Part shown: one piece after another, positions 16,880 to 23,861 of the stretch
How the letters are laid out: every line of letters starts with the position of its first letter
How positions within the stretch are numbered: the first letter of the stretch is position 1
Virus record (IMG/VR): IMGVR_UViG_3300003691_000017
Location: 1-44,402 of that record
Source of the DNA: a virus
Direction: 5' to 3' (one strand)
DNA: 44,402 bases
The notes under the pieces: model-generated
Told to the model about the DNA's origin: nothing
What the model saw: only the letters and a program-made list of their open reading frames with translations
Database searches by the model: none
Translations under genes and position numbers: made by a program

Positions 16880-18220
16880 ATGACACGCGAAGTAAGAGTT
16901 AGCGGGCGAAAAATTCGCAGCATAAGCATTCCAATGTGGGTTCACGATGAAGCGGTTGAAGGTGTTTACCCTACTCGCGTGTTAGATTTCAAGAATGATC
17001 GCTATTTTGATGCCGATGACATTGCTGAAAAAACTTTTTCTGATTTAAATGTTTTCACACGTTCCGGTGTTGCTTGGGATTGGCAAATGATTGGCGGTAA
17101 TCTTGAACTTGTCGAAATTGCAGATGGTGTACGTTCGCAAGCTGTTGATCCTGTGACTGGTTTGAACATTGGTGACACAGTGATGCCAGCGGTTACACGA
17201 TTATCACCATATTATCAAGCTGAAATTTCACATTTCTATGGTGGTGCTGGTTTTCTAAGCATGACAGATAAAACTTTAAATGTTTTAGGTCAGTTTAATT
17301 GTTTAGAAGTTGAAAGCGATGCATCAACTACATATTTGCACGGTAAAGAACCGCAAAGAGTATCTCTGACACTTTCCACACCTCTTTGTGTTTCTTGGAT
17401 TGTCCAAAACATTGACGCAAGTGAAATTGTTGTTGGTATGCGCGATTATAGTGCAAGCAATGAAATATCTAACTTAGTGTACGATACTACCACTAATGTC
17501 CTAACACCTGGTGATGTTTCTTCAGGAAATTTCGCTAATTATGTTGCAAATCAATTAGACGATGGTTCAATTTATATTACTACAATTTTTACACCGAATT
17601 TTACAAGTGATTACTCATGTACATTCGGCGACAGTATCAATAATACGTCAGGGCAGAAATTCTATATTGTAGCAAATTTCCTCTACGATTGCGATGCGGG
17701 AACGCCGTTGCCTATTCTTGGTACAGAAGGTGCAACATTTACAACAAACGGCGGTTCAATAACTGGTTCAAAGAGTGTAACAGGTGTTCGTTCAGTTGTT
17801 CAATATCACCGCCGTTTACTACATGGTGGTGACTTTAATAATAGTTTTGGATGGGGTGAAAGCGGTGGTGCTTTTATGGAGTTTGATACACATACTGATC
17901 AAAAACAAAGAGCATTGGTTAACAACGGTGTTGACGCAACACAACATTGGCGACAATATGTTGCAAATTATGGCGAACGCAAAGCAATGGGGTTGGCTAT
18001 AAATACAAATGACATCAGGCGTTCCGAATACGATAATTCAGATGGATTACATGAAGCCACCAGCATTATAACACATGGTTTATATCTGTTTGACGATTAT
18101 GGTGTTGGTGTCGATCACCAAGGAAACAACCCCATTGGTTCTGTAACTGAAAAAATTACTTTTTGGAATGTTCGCTTGTCAGATGGTCAAATGACAGATT
18201 TAATTCAACGTGGATTTTAA
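16880..18220 (+). CDS. Beta-rich virion- or adhesin-like protein with LamG-like C-terminus
   Basis: This 446-residue protein has an N-terminal charged segment (MTREVRVSGRKIRS), a beta-rich middle and an end reading EKITFWNVRLSDGQMTDLI. That last pattern is typical of concanavalin/LamG-like folds at the ends of phage structural proteins. It could be a fibre or capsid-surface carbohydrate-binding protein. No enzyme motif was seen. The start ATG 16880 has AAAGG nearby. It follows the VWA gene by 38 nt on the same strand, and TTGACA (16816-16821) with TAGTTT 17 bp later could be a weak promoter. Its stop shares TTAA with the convergent minor head gene. Confidence 0.7.
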   Translation: MTREVRVSGRKIRSISIPMWVHDEAVEGVYPTRVLDFKNDRYFDADDIAEKTFSDLNVFTRSGVAWDWQMIGGNLELVEIADGVRSQAVDPVTGLNIGDTVMPAVTRLSPYYQAEISHFYGGAGFLSMTDKTLNVLGQFNCLEVESDASTTYLHGKEPQRVSLTLSTPLCVSWIVQNIDASEIVVGMRDYSASNEISNLVYDTTTNVLTPGDVSSGNFANYVANQLDDGSIYITTIFTPNFTSDYSCTFGDSINNTSGQKFYIVANFLYDCDAGTPLPILGTEGATFTTNGGSITGSKSVTGVRSVVQYHRRLLHGGDFNNSFGWGESGGAFMEFDTHTDQKQRALVNNGVDATQHWRQYVANYGERKAMGLAINTNDIRRSEYDNSDGLHEATSIITHGLYLFDDYGVGVDHQGNNPIGSVTEKITFWNVRLSDGQMTDLIQRGF

Positions 18221-19233
18221 CTTAAATCTTTCAACCAATCAATTTCAGTTCGGGAACGACAACGACAATTAACCACTTGTTCAGCCGGTGCATTTAATGA
18301 TCTATCTTGCGGGTACATTGCTTGCGTACCGTCTGGAAATGTAAACGCTTCATTCATTCCAACAGGTGGCTTAGCGTCCATTGCTAAATGATCATCGCGC
18401 GTTCGCCCATCTGGACCGGCGCTATCCCAATGGCGTTTAACATCTTTCACAGCGCCCATATCTTCAGCTTGCTTAATTGCTTCCCATTCTGAACGGTTCA
18501 AAGCTTCCATTGCACCGTCACGCGCAATTGTTTCACCTCGCAACCGTAGTAAATTATCTTTATAACGTCCTGTTAAACGATTAACATCAGCAACAGAAAC
18601 CTTTCCTTCGTTAAATAATTTCTTAATAGTTCCATCAAAACGTTTATCGCGCAATTTGCGTGTAAAATATCGTGTATCTAAATTTTCAAGATCAAGTCGC
18701 ATGTTCGCAACTGCCCGCTCTTGCTGAACATTCAAACCAATAACACCACCTTCGCGCATTTTAGTAACTGGATTATATCGCCCGATCATATCAAGCGCGG
18801 TGCTACGCGGGTTTCGCCCCGCCGCTAAACCGTCAAACATCACATTTCTAACAGCAACCATTGCATCATTTTCAATCAACGTAATAAATGTGCCGGATAA
18901 TTCTCGTATCCATTTTTCAGCCCTGCTATTGCGTATATCAAATCTAAACACTGTTGCGCCTTGGGGTGTGTACAGACGCTTAGGAAAGGTTTCACCAGTT
19001 CCAATACCACCAGCTTCAAAAGTACGCTCTAATGCCGCCGTTAAGGGGCGCATAGCTGCATCAGAATAGCCAAGGGCGCGAAATGCCGCCAACGGATCAC
19101 CTAGTTCAATCGCGGTGGTTACAGCCTTTAGAATGGCGGTGTTGGTAATGTCTGAAATCGCCAACCGAAACGCCGCTGCAATTTCAGGTGTGAACAGTTC
19201 AATCAATTTATCTAAATAATCTTTTTGAGCCAT
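18217..19233 (-). CDS. Minor head protein, SPP1 gp7 / Mu gpF type
   Basis: This 338-residue protein ends with the classic C-terminal signature of the head morphogenesis family: KRHWDSAGPDGRTRDDHLAM, then FTFPDGTQAMYPQDRS and AEQVVNCRCRSRTEIDW, including the H, D and C residues of the conserved pattern. The N-terminal half is helical. Such proteins are carried in small copy number in the procapsid, bind near the portal and may enter the host with the DNA. In many phages the gene follows the portal. Here it sits further downstream, after the stopper. AGAAGG precedes ATG 19233. Confidence 0.88.
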   Translation of the reverse strand: MAQKDYLDKLIELFTPEIAAAFRLAISDITNTAILKAVTTAIELGDPLAAFRALGYSDAAMRPLTAALERTFEAGGIGTGETFPKRLYTPQGATVFRFDIRNSRAEKWIRELSGTFITLIENDAMVAVRNVMFDGLAAGRNPRSTALDMIGRYNPVTKMREGGVIGLNVQQERAVANMRLDLENLDTRYFTRKLRDKRFDGTIKKLFNEGKVSVADVNRLTGRYKDNLLRLRGETIARDGAMEALNRSEWEAIKQAEDMGAVKDVKRHWDSAGPDGRTRDDHLAMDAKPPVGMNEAFTFPDGTQAMYPQDRSLNAPAEQVVNCRCRSRTEIDWLKDLS

Positions 19234-19237
19234 TTGA

Positions 19238-19594
19238 TTACCTTCTTACAATGAAAACGTTTGCAACAGTTGTACCAGCGGCGGGCTTTGGTAAAATTTG
19301 AACGATCTTATATCGTATATTATCAATTTCAATAAACCCTTTCATATCTGGTATAATATCGAAACGAACAGCGGTAACAACTTGCATGTCGGACGCAATA
19401 GCTAAACCATTCTGAACATATTTGAACTTTACACCATTTGCTGTACCATTGAGTGTATATTCGGTTTCAGTAGATGCACCAGGATCATCAACAGTACCCG
19501 CACCTGGTGTAACTTCTATATATTTAATTACGCCTTGTTTGAATTCTTCTAAGATTTCACTAGCAACATTTTGCATATCATCATAAAAAGGCAT
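19238..19594 (-). CDS. Head-tail stopper / head closure-like protein
   Basis: This 118-residue protein starts with a helix (MPFYDDMQNVASEILEEF) and then is a small beta barrel: IKYIEVTP, FKYVQNGLAIASDMQVV, RFDIIPDMKGFIEIDN and KIVQILPKP. This is the usual form of head closure proteins that seal the portal channel and bind the tail terminator. It lies between the adaptor gene (20215) and the neck genes. The stop is 5 nt before the next start. Confidence 0.75.
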   Translation of the reverse strand: MPFYDDMQNVASEILEEFKQGVIKYIEVTPGAGTVDDPGASTETEYTLNGTANGVKFKYVQNGLAIASDMQVVTAVRFDIIPDMKGFIEIDNIRYKIVQILPKPAAGTTVANVFIVRR

Positions 19595-19625
19595 AACTAT
19601 TTTTCCCTGTTTTTCATTTTGTCTA

Positions 19626-19654
19626 TTGACGCGATTTAATACAGCGTGTATACG
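19626..19654 (+). promoter_or_regulatory. Promoter for the inserted plus-strand gene at 19699
   Basis: TTGACG (19626-19631), a 17-bp spacer and TATACG (19649-19654) lie 44 nt before ATG 19699. The gene behind it is isolated within minus-strand genes and needs its own promoter. Confidence 0.65.
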
Positions 19655-19698
19655 ATTAACACTATTAAATTCATCTTACCTTAATTAAGGAAAACCCA

Positions 19699-20151
19699 AT
19701 GTCTAAAACAACTGCACCAAAGCCCGCCGCTGCACCAAAGCCCGCCGCTGCACCAAAGCCCGCCGCTGCACCAAGTAAGCGCATTGCGCCTGATCTTACA
19801 CCAGTTTCAACTAATGTTGCAATGCCTGTGCGCACAAATAACCGTGGTTCAAAATCGGTTTATCCGTTTACTGATTTGCCTGTTGGCGGTTCGTTCGGCG
19901 TAACCAACAAAAGTGCCGCTGGCATGGCTTCAATCGTTTCCAACCAAAACCGGAAACACATTGAAAATGTAAAAGATGAAAACGGCGAAATCGTTTTTCA
20001 AACACAAGACCTAAAAGGTCAAGATGGTAAAACTACCAAAGTGCCAACCGACAAACCGGAAACCGAACGTACAAAGCATTTCTTTGCCGTTGATTGTGAT
20101 CCTGCGAAAGACCCTGAAAAAGCAACTGTTCGCGTTTTCCGCGATATTTAA
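19699..20151 (+). CDS. Hypothetical phage protein with KPAAAP repeats
   Basis: This 150-residue protein has an N-terminal linker of three KPAAAP repeats (residues about 7-24), then SKRIAPDLTPVST and a compact domain beginning YPFTDLPVGGSFGV, followed by charged and Lys/Asp-rich sequence. I recall the YPFTDLPVGGSF motif from other phages of this type as a conserved small protein of unknown function. AAGGAAAA lies before ATG 19699. It has its own promoter and a strong terminator (20176-20217), so it is an independent transcription unit set between head genes of the opposite strand. Confidence 0.85.
   Translation: MSKTTAPKPAAAPKPAAAPKPAAAPSKRIAPDLTPVSTNVAMPVRTNNRGSKSVYPFTDLPVGGSFGVTNKSAAGMASIVSNQNRKHIENVKDENGEIVFQTQDLKGQDGKTTKVPTDKPETERTKHFFAVDCDPAKDPEKATVRVFRDI
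19714..19767 (+). repeat. Three tandem 18-bp repeats encoding KPAAAP
   Basis: Units 19714-19731, 19732-19749 and 19750-19767 are identical at DNA level (GCACCAAAGCCCGCCGCT). They form the N-terminal linker of the gene at 19699. Confidence 0.95.
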
Positions 20152-20175
20152 AAACATTCAGGTAGTCTAACATTC

Positions 20176-20217
20176 AAAAAAAACACCGTGACGGTTAAAT
20201 GTCACGGTGTTTTTTTA
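20176..20217. terminator. Bidirectional rho-independent terminator
   Basis: AAAAAAACACCGTGAC (20177-20192) pairs with GTCACGGTGTTTTTTT (20201-20216) around an 8-nt loop, with A and T runs on the two sides. It ends the plus-strand gene at 20151 and could stop minus-strand transcripts after the gene that ends at 20215. The last codons of that gene lie within the T run. Confidence 0.93.
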
Positions 20218-20718
20218 TACTCGAACAACATCACCTGAATTTGAAGATAAATTTGCTGAAGATGGTATTAACGCCGCCATGATTTCAGCAACCATTTGAA
20301 ATTGTGTTTGCGTTTCGGACGCTGAATTAAATTGCGTGAATTTAGCAGAAACAGCACCATCAACGGAAACGCTCTGATACTTGCTAGGCGTCCAATCTGT
20401 CGATAATGAACCAGTTGTTGTAAACTCACGCAATGCGGCTTCATACGTGGCGTTTTCAATCTCACGCGGCGTTAAACCGGTTGCGATAGAATAGCCGTAA
20501 TAATCAGTGTGACCGGTGCGCGGCCATTCTCTGATTTGATCACGCCCACCATCTTTGTAACCGTCAAAGCTTGACCGATACGCCGCATCGAGCCATTCAG
20601 ATGCCTTAAGCAAACCCGCTTCAATTTCAGCATCAGTATCAATATCAGCCGGAACAGTGTTACCACGTTCAACATGATAAGCCGTAAAACCTATTGCAGT
20701 ACCATAAAAATCAGCCAT
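20215..20718 (-). CDS. Head-tail adaptor, DnaT-like family
   Basis: This 167-residue protein has the pattern of phage adaptors that databases often label DnaT-like single-stranded-DNA-binding: MADFYGTAIGFTAYHVERGN, ASEWLDAAYRSSFDGYK, REWPRTGH, then ATYEAALREFTT. The position after the coat and head genes and before the stopper says it is the adaptor that binds the portal. The DnaT label should not be taken as a replication function. The stop lies within the terminator hairpin. Confidence 0.8.
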   Translation of the reverse strand: MADFYGTAIGFTAYHVERGNTVPADIDTDAEIEAGLLKASEWLDAAYRSSFDGYKDGGRDQIREWPRTGHTDYYGYSIATGLTPREIENATYEAALREFTTTGSLSTDWTPSKYQSVSVDGAVSAKFTQFNSASETQTQFQMVAEIMAALIPSSANLSSNSGDVVRV

Positions 20719-20728
20719 GAATTAAACC

Positions 20729-21475
20729 TTATCTAATTGACGTTTCGATGAACCAACCATTTACAGTAATGCTATCGCCGGTATTATCACTTGCAGCTAG
20801 AATTCGACCAGGGTTCGCTCGAATAAACTCAGCCCCAATATAAAATTTGTAAAGCCCAACAATTTGATGATCACCAGCAGTTTTAAACTGACCTTGAGCC
20901 ACGGAAAGTAAAAAACTAGAACCATGACCGGAACCAAGTTCAATAAATACTTCAATACCACGGTTAACGCCGGATGCGTGAAACATAATGTCACCGCGTA
21001 CCGTAACTACATCGCCAATTTTAAGACTTGAAAAATCAAACTCATTGGTTGCAGTATCCCATATATCAGCATGACCAGCCGGTTTATGATCTAAATTCGT
21101 GTTAGTACCTGCACCGTCATTGGTCAGTTGATACTGAGTATTAGCAAGTGTTAAATCAATAGGTGTACTGATGGTTGCAACATCGTTGTAGTCAACCCAA
21201 CCCCATGTATCGGCACCAGGAATGGCGCTAGGTCCGCTAATGCCCTCAATATAAGTTACCGCTGTTCCATCGCTTGCAGCCCATCCACTGACCGTTAAAC
21301 CTGGTGAAATAGTGATGACTTCACCAGGTTTCAAAAGATAACCATGTTCAGGACGTGCGCCCGTTGTGTCACCGGTTATAATCCGAACCGCCCCGCCTTC
21401 AGCCATAATCGCAGTTGCAAGAGTTGTTGTTAAAATCACAGTCCAACCGATATTTGAAATTCCAGAATGTGCCAT
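20729..21475 (-). CDS. Virion-associated protein, duplicated N-terminal domain plus jelly-roll-like extension
   Basis: This 248-residue protein has residues 1-78 clearly related to the whole 78-residue protein of the next gene upstream (21478): both share ISNxGWT near the start, EGGxVRIITGDTTG and VSGWA followed by a short strand. The remaining 170 residues are beta-rich (FDFSSLKIGDVVTVRGDIMF, FYIGAEF, ITVNGWFIE) and resemble a jelly-roll. A decoration or head-fibre role is possible from position and fold. I do not recognise the family. Confidence 0.7.
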   Translation of the reverse strand: MAHSGISNIGWTVILTTTLATAIMAEGGAVRIITGDTTGARPEHGYLLKPGEVITISPGLTVSGWAASDGTAVTYIEGISGPSAIPGADTWGWVDYNDVATISTPIDLTLANTQYQLTNDGAGTNTNLDHKPAGHADIWDTATNEFDFSSLKIGDVVTVRGDIMFHASGVNRGIEVFIELGSGHGSSFLLSVAQGQFKTAGDHQIVGLYKFYIGAEFIRANPGRILAASDNTGDSITVNGWFIETSIR

Positions 21476-21477
21476 GA

Positions 21478-21714
21478 TTATACCTCAATATGTGCTACAA
21501 CAACACCTTCACCATCTGCCCAACCACTAACAGATTGACCAGCATTAACAATGAAAGGATTATCAACATCAACGGGCATACCATCTTCTTTAGGTATGCC
21601 CGTTGTATCACCTGTAATAATACGCACAACACCACCTTCAACCGAAACAAGTGTTCTAACACTTGTGGTCGCAATTAATGTCCAACCATCGTTTGAAATA
21701 GGTGTACGCGCCAT
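21478..21714 (-). CDS. Small head-region protein, paralogue of the neighbour's N-terminal domain
   Basis: This 78-residue protein (MARTPISNDGWTLIATT..., EGGVVRIITGDTTG, VSGWADGEGVVV) aligns along its full length with the first 78 residues of the gene at 20729. The genes are 2 nt apart, so a tandem duplication followed by gain or loss of a C-terminal domain is likely. Small beta domains with this location often decorate capsids. That role is inferred. Confidence 0.75.
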   Translation of the reverse strand: MARTPISNDGWTLIATTSVRTLVSVEGGVVRIITGDTTGIPKEDGMPVDVDNPFIVNAGQSVSGWADGEGVVVAHIEV

Positions 21715-21729
21715 AACTTACCCTTTTAA

Positions 21730-22071
21730 TTAAATTGCATTGATTGCAAAGATTGCATCCCAAGCCGCTTTCTCGGTTGCGTAACCTTTGGGGTCAATAC
21801 CATCGGTTTCAATTTTATCACCGTTTTCATTTACAACAAAATGTTTCCGGCCAGTTTTGGCAACCAACATCTGAACCGGTTCAGCCGGTTCAGCAGGTTC
21901 AGCAGGTTCAGCAGGTGCAGCAGGTTCAGCAGGTTCAGCAGGTTCAGCAGGTTCAGCAGGTTCAGCAGGTTCAGCAAACAGCGTATGTTTTGCAGGATCA
22001 TAATCACTTGCATTAATGCGAACCGGACCGTTTTCAGTTTCGATTGTTACAGTTTCAACACTATCATTCAT
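21730..22071 (-). CDS. Repeat-containing head-region protein (AEP repeats)
   Basis: This 113-residue protein has an N-terminal acidic beta segment (VETVTIETENGPVRINASDY), a central rod of eleven three-residue units (ten AEP and one AAP, residues about 33-65) and a C-terminal segment with TGRKHFVVNENGDKIETDG and ATEKAAWDAIFAI. Stiff proline rods separate two small domains here. It is directly downstream of the coat gene, across a hairpin. A capsid-associated or joining role is possible, but the family is unknown to me. Confidence 0.75.
   Translation of the reverse strand: MNDSVETVTIETENGPVRINASDYDPAKHTLFAEPAEPAEPAEPAEPAEPAAPAEPAEPAEPAEPVQMLVAKTGRKHFVVNENGDKIETDGIDPKGYATEKAAWDAIFAINAI
21878..21976 (-). 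repeat. Eleven tandem 9-bp repeats encoding AEP
   Basis: The plus strand shows GGTTCAGCA units in an unbroken array, with one CC variant at the first unit and one GGTGCAGCA unit (21914-21922) giving AAP. Near identity makes length change by slippage likely without breaking the frame. Confidence 0.95.
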
Positions 22072-22100
22072 TGGGTTTACCTCGTTTGATCTATGTGAAA

Positions 22101-22122
22101 ACGGGCGGGGTTAACCGCCCGT
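22101..22122 (-). terminator. Hairpin downstream of the coat gene, possible terminator or attenuator
   Basis: ACGGGCGG (22101-22108) pairs with CCGCCCGT (22115-22122) around a 6-nt loop, in the 79-nt gap between the coat stop and the AEP-repeat gene. There is no strong T run on the minus strand, so partial termination or 3'-end protection of the abundant coat mRNA is more likely than full stop. Confidence 0.55.
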
Positions 22123-22150
22123 CATTTGATTTAAAAATAAGCGTTAGGAA

Positions 22151-23386
22151 TTAACCCAACAGCATTGCGATATGCTCACGCTTATTTGCTTTGTAACCCC
22201 AAGCAATTGCAACTTCAGCTTTCACCATCCGTTGACCAGCCCAAAGGGTAACTTCGAAAACAAGACCCGAACGCGGGTCAGTAATCATCAGGCGGTCAAT
22301 TGCAAGGTCACCTTCGTTCGGCAAGGCCGGTGCGCGAGTTACAAGATGTAGAGCGTTGTTTGAAAAACCAACGTTCGCAGCGTATGTTCCGCCAACAGTA
22401 ATTGCCGTTGCAGAGGTTGGAATTGCTTTGCGCAAACCAGGCGCGGCGATAACAACCGAACCACCATCTGAAACGTCACCGTCACCTGTAACAACCATGT
22501 ATTTATTGCTATCACCAGCGAACGTAATTGCATTACCTGCAAGAATTGTACCAGTGCCAGCGGACGCGAGATTAATAGTTGTTGCACCAACCGCATAACC
22601 AGCCGTATCGGTTGTAGCAAGTGCGCCCGTACCAGCGGTATTTTCAACAGGTTGACCGGTTTCTTTAACGGAAAGACCGTTCAAATCCAACAGTTCACCT
22701 TGACGCAATGTCATAGATGTGCCAGCCTCGTTAACCTTTGTCAATTGTGACAAGGTACGCAACGCCGCGCCCGCAGTTGTATTGATAACCAATGAACGCC
22801 CTGAAGCTGGTGCGCCGTTATCATCAAGAATTTTGCGGATTTGCGCAGTTTCGCCGGTATTGGTTCCAAACGGTGTTGTACCAGGTGTACCCCATGCTCG
22901 CGAGGCATTTGCAGCCGCTTCAACAGCAAGATCAGCTTCAATTTCATTTGTCAAAACGCGCAAGGCTTGCGCAAACAAATCAGCCTGAACAGACAAATGA
23001 CCAGGTCCAGTATTCAGCCCACGCTGTTCTTCACCGGTAAAACCAAAAGATGAACCGCGCGATTTTGAAATATTAATAAAACCAGCCGCAACAGTTTTAT
23101 CGGTTGGGTTACCAACCTGCATTGAAGGTACAATATCATAAGCGGTTGCATCTGGTGCAACATGGTAAACAACATTTTGACCTTTCATCGCCCGTTCAGC
23201 AGATGGTGCGCGGGCGACAGATGGGATAAAACCAACAAGTTCGCGCGAAACAACGTCCAGGCCAGAATATAGATCAGGAATAAGACCATCCAGCGTGTTC
23301 GCATATGCGGAAAGATGACCAATGTTCGGGGCGGCTAGAAGGGTTGCAGCAAGAGTTACTGAACCAAGTGGAAAAACTTTACGCAT
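22151..23386 (-). CDS. Major capsid protein, P22 coat-like, with an N-terminal signal-like extension
   Basis: This 411-residue protein has the P22-type coat pattern: LDGLIPDLYSGLDVVSRELVGF, FIPSVAR, then AAGFINISKSRG and SSFGFTGEEQRGL, an Ala-rich helix, a beta-rich inserted domain about 250-330, and VTLWAGQRMVKAEVAIAWGY near the end. Residues 1-29 are unusual: MRK, a hydrophobic stretch, and SAYA before N30, like a Sec signal with an AxA site. As I recall, related coat proteins start at about the ANTL position. AAGGAA precedes ATG 23386, and no other in-frame Met or good start lies before residue 67. A hairpin follows the gene and a paired-hairpin leader precedes it. Confidence 0.92.
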   Translation of the reverse strand: MRKVFPLGSVTLAATLLAAPNIGHLSAYANTLDGLIPDLYSGLDVVSRELVGFIPSVARAPSAERAMKGQNVVYHVAPDATAYDIVPSMQVGNPTDKTVAAGFINISKSRGSSFGFTGEEQRGLNTGPGHLSVQADLFAQALRVLTNEIEADLAVEAAANASRAWGTPGTTPFGTNTGETAQIRKILDDNGAPASGRSLVINTTAGAALRTLSQLTKVNEAGTSMTLRQGELLDLNGLSVKETGQPVENTAGTGALATTDTAGYAVGATTINLASAGTGTILAGNAITFAGDSNKYMVVTGDGDVSDGGSVVIAAPGLRKAIPTSATAITVGGTYAANVGFSNNALHLVTRAPALPNEGDLAIDRLMITDPRSGLVFEVTLWAGQRMVKAEVAIAWGYKANKREHIAMLLG

Positions 23387-23419
23387 TTGAGCGTTCCTTT
23401 AATGATGTGAAAAATTTTA

Positions 23420-23452
23420 GGTCATCCGACCCGAGCGCTTGCAGTCATCCAA
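23420..23452 (-). promoter_or_regulatory. Paired GGAU-loop hairpins in the coat gene leader
   Basis: On the minus strand, TTGGATGACTGC, 11 bases, then TCGGATGACC. Each half can fold with GGAT in the loop: GTT-GGAT-GAC (one G-U pair) and GGTC-GGAT-GACC. It ends 33 nt before the coat ATG. The same arrangement precedes the scaffold gene with compensating base changes. The GGA-in-loop form resembles CsrA/RsmA target sites. The protein that binds it is not known. Confidence 0.65.
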
Positions 23453-23474
23453 CATTCAGCAATATATGTTGTTA

Positions 23475-23501
23475 ATTATAGCATTTATAAATTAACGTCA
23501 A
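23475..23501 (-). promoter_or_regulatory. Candidate late promoter for the coat gene
   Basis: On the minus strand TTGACG (23501-23496), a 15-bp spacer and TATAAT (23480-23475). The spacer is shorter than ideal. It lies 89 nt before the coat ATG and upstream of the paired hairpins, so the transcript would contain both. Confidence 0.5.
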
Positions 23502-23530
23502 GATTTTTAATTTATTTTCGATTTAGTGCT

Positions 23531-23559
23531 TGACCATCGCGATAACCAACGCTATAACC
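23531..23559 (+). promoter_or_regulatory. Early-type promoter cassette (copy 1)
   Basis: TTGACC (23531-23536), the conserved spacer ATCGCGATAACCAACGC and TATAAC (23554-23559). It drives the small gene at 23593, and the A-rich leader shared with other copies follows. Confidence 0.8.
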
Positions 23560-23592
23560 ATTACAACGAAACGCAACAATAGGAATGAAACA

Positions 23593-23775
23593 ATGAAATT
23601 TGCACTTAGTCAGGAAACAGCAACAACAGCAGGATTGTTAGTTTTATGGAATGAAGATGTAGCACCTAGCAAACGTACAACATACCAAGTTAAACTTGGC
23701 AATGAATTAGTTGCTGAAGGCGATGCTAAAATATGCAATGTATATTTTAACTTAAAACGTATTTTAAGTAAATAA
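23593..23775 (+). CDS. Small hypothetical protein inserted between coat and scaffold genes
   Basis: This 60-residue protein (MKFALSQETATTAGLLVLWNE...) starts at ATG 23593, chosen because AGGAATGAAACA and the promoter cassette lie just before it. The open frame begins further upstream, but that part is promoter and leader. It is a lone plus-strand gene between minus-strand coat and scaffold genes, with its own promoter and a double-hairpin terminator. Function unknown. Such isolated units are typical of genes added to phage genomes. Confidence 0.75.
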   Translation: MKFALSQETATTAGLLVLWNEDVAPSKRTTYQVKLGNELVAEGDAKICNVYFNLKRILSK

Positions 23776-23783
23776 AACGATCA

Positions 23784-23861
23784 CCGCCCGCGCTGGAAAC
23801 CCTCAAAACAGCGCGGGCGGCTATAGCCGGTAGAAAGACCGAAACAACCGGCTATTCTTTT
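23784..23861. terminator. Double hairpin between the small gene and the scaffold gene
   Basis: CCGCCCGCGCTG (23784-23795) pairs with its complement at 23809-23820. TAGCCGGT (23824-23831) pairs with ACCGGCTA (23847-23854), followed by TTCTTTT. The second hairpin ends plus-strand transcripts. Both could also slow or stop minus-strand transcripts leaving the scaffold gene. Confidence 0.8.

Noticed and set aside
20215-20718. Replication role suggested by the DnaT-like label
   Set aside because: Gene order between coat and stopper shows a head-tail adaptor; the label is a known naming artefact in phages.
21744-22089. CRISPR-like appearance of the 9-bp repeats, and open frames in other readings of the array
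   Set aside because: The units are contiguous without spacers, in frame as AEP codons within a real gene.
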